From Rhyacichthys aspro (taxonomy: Eukaryota; Chordata; Actinopteri; Gobiiformes; Rhyacichthyidae), in contig CM072159.1 of the NCBI GenBank assembly GCA_036850595.1, forward strand, positions 8,579,016-8,643,015: a stretch of DNA of 64,000 bases, in the 5' to 3' direction. The position numbers and the translations under genes were made by a program. The notes beneath the pieces are model-generated. The model had not been told where the DNA came from. It saw only the letters and a program-made list of their open reading frames with translations, and ran no database searches. Shown one piece after another: positions 62,436 through 64,000 of the stretch; the first letter of the stretch is position 1; every line of letters starts with the position of its first letter.

Positions 62436-62530
62436 GAATGTAAGAATGAATGGTTGTCTGTTGCTAGGATAGGCTTCAGTGACCTGTGACCCCCAATGGG
62501 ACTAAGCAGAATAAAATGAATGAATGTTAC
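62436..62530 (+). repeat. Internally deleted copy of the tRNA-headed repeat, tail end
   Basis: gaatgaatggttgtctgttg is joined directly to ctaggataggcttcagtgac, tgtgacccccaatgggacta and an atgaatgaatg tail. The gctgggataggctcc block is adjacent to the tgaatggttgtctgt block, so the intervening section has been deleted. Confidence 0.65.
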
Positions 62531-64000
62531 TCTGGATTAAACTTTCATCAAAAGTACCACACTGTTTGTTGTTTTTTTTTTATTTTTTGTTTTTTAAGTA
62601 ATCTTTGAAGCCTTCTTTTCAAAATGCTGCTTTCATTTAACACCTTTCTATCTAAATAAGCACTCAAAGCTTTTTACACTGAACATCCATTCACACACAC
62701 AAGCCCTTTCACATGTACACCAGCCTCACAAACACTGAAGGTAGGGTGAGATTGAGTATTATGTCCAGGGTCACTTCAACAATTTGAGCAGGAAGAGCCC
62801 AAATCCATGAACTGGGCCTGTGGATGGTGAATGCACTCAGCAACATGCTTTCATTTAGCATGTTAACGTTCTTTCACCTGCATATTAAAAGGAAAAATTG
62901 TTGTCCTCCATATTCAATGGATGTTTTCAAAATAAAACCAGGGCCACATAGTTTTTGGTGTAAATCACTAAATTCTAAGAGATCTGTGAACATATTACTG
63001 CTGCAGTTTAAGACATGCATCAAACACTGCACCAACAGTGTGTATTTATTGTAACTTTTAAAATCTTCGTCTTTGTAATGTTTCCATTTCCAAGATCTAA
63101 CTTTTGTCTTGATTCATAGTCTAAATATTTTAATAACAATTGTAATATACTGTACATTCTGGTATAAGTTTGGTCAGTTTGTCCACACCCACTCCCTCTG
63201 AAAAAAATTCACGCTGGGAAATGGGCCATTTTCTGTAGAAATTCTGTTAGGCCTAATGCAACCATAGTATTTTAAATGCAATGCTTTATTCTGATTGGTT
63301 GAAAGGTTTTCCACTTCATTTAGAGGCAGTTTATTCTGTGTCTGTTGCTACTTCTCCCTGAAAATCCAACTTCCAGAGACCAAACAACTTTATTGAATGG
63401 TATAAATCAAAATGTGTGACTGAGCAGGCTAGCTAATGCCATTTATCTAGCGTGTTATTGTGTGACATTCTTGTTTTGTGTTTGCACCGTGGGCTATGCA
63501 TAGATTTATTCCAGAAGTATGATCAATTATGGCCTCTATCAAATTCTTTTTACATTATTTACTAGATTTATTATTTTGGATTTGAAGCACCATTAACTTC
63601 TGTTAGGGCCCAAGGCAAAATCATTCTCTGACCATAATTAATTACCCATCACATTACCATCAAAAACTAAATATCACAGCATTCATAACTTGACTTTTGG
63701 CTTGATTAGACGCCCTTAATCACTAATATTGCAGGAAATCTAGAAAATGACAGATAAAATATATATACAATATACATATACAACACAAGACACTAAGGTG
63801 GTGGTAAAAACCTGTGTGTTTAACAGTCAATATTCTATTCAAGTTTGTTGGCTGCTGTTTTGTTCGTCATGAGCAAATTGAAGCAGGTATGCCAAGAAGC
63901 TATAGTTTTCAAGGTTTTTGTGCAGTTTTCTTATGCACATTATATTTAACAGTTTTTGATGGAGAAGCACAGGTCCAGGCTAACATAGCCCTAAAAATCC
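62531..64000. other. Unique non-coding stretch to window end
   Basis: No gene recognised. Poly-T tracts occur at 62570-62600. At 63225-63320, words such as ctttattctgattggttgaa are reminiscent of a fish DNA repeat but no ends were found. A TA-rich tract is at 63757-63782. Confidence 0.45.

Overview
The window reads as teleost fish nuclear DNA, probably percomorph. It is AT-rich, has no convincing protein-coding exon, and is crowded with degraded fish-type transposable elements: hAT-like, Harbinger-like, Tc1/mariner- or pogo-like, DIRS, non-LTR LINE and tRNA-derived SINE-like pieces. It looks like a gene desert or the interior of a very long intron. The short open frames all look incidental, and many begin at non-ATG triplets or lie inside repeats.

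The dominant structure is a large direct duplication. Positions 1-18411 (copy A1) match 33047-50936 (copy A2) along their whole length, with scattered substitutions and many small indels. A1 runs from the window edge to an assembly gap of exactly 100 N (18412-18511). A2 continues uninterrupted into unique sequence. Each copy carries a private transposon whose empty site is preserved in the other: a 1032-bp Harbinger-like element in A1 (9046-10077) and a 551-bp element in A2 (44527-45077). The unique sequence between gap and A2 (18512-33046) holds a pogo-like MITE with a 41-bp minisatellite, an inverted copy of a TA-flanked element also found in A1/A2, and another inverted-repeat element.

Right of A2 lie a complete hAT-like MITE (50810-51456) containing a three-arm alternative hairpin, an old interspersed repeat, a Rex3/RTE-like LINE tail, a minus-strand DIRS retroelement relic (about 56450-57640) with recognisable reverse transcriptase and RNase H pieces, and SINE-like tails. 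The last 6 kb is mostly plain non-coding DNA.

Two readings of the duplication remain open. It could be a false (haplotypic) duplication, with A1 the other allele of A2 left in the scaffold; the 100-N join, the homopolymer-length differences and the reciprocal presence/absence insertions fit this. Or it could be a true recent segmental duplication. The sequence left of position 1, read depth and spanning long reads would decide. I found no new gene system. The most interesting signals are the duplication, its paired insertion polymorphisms and several unusual palindromes.
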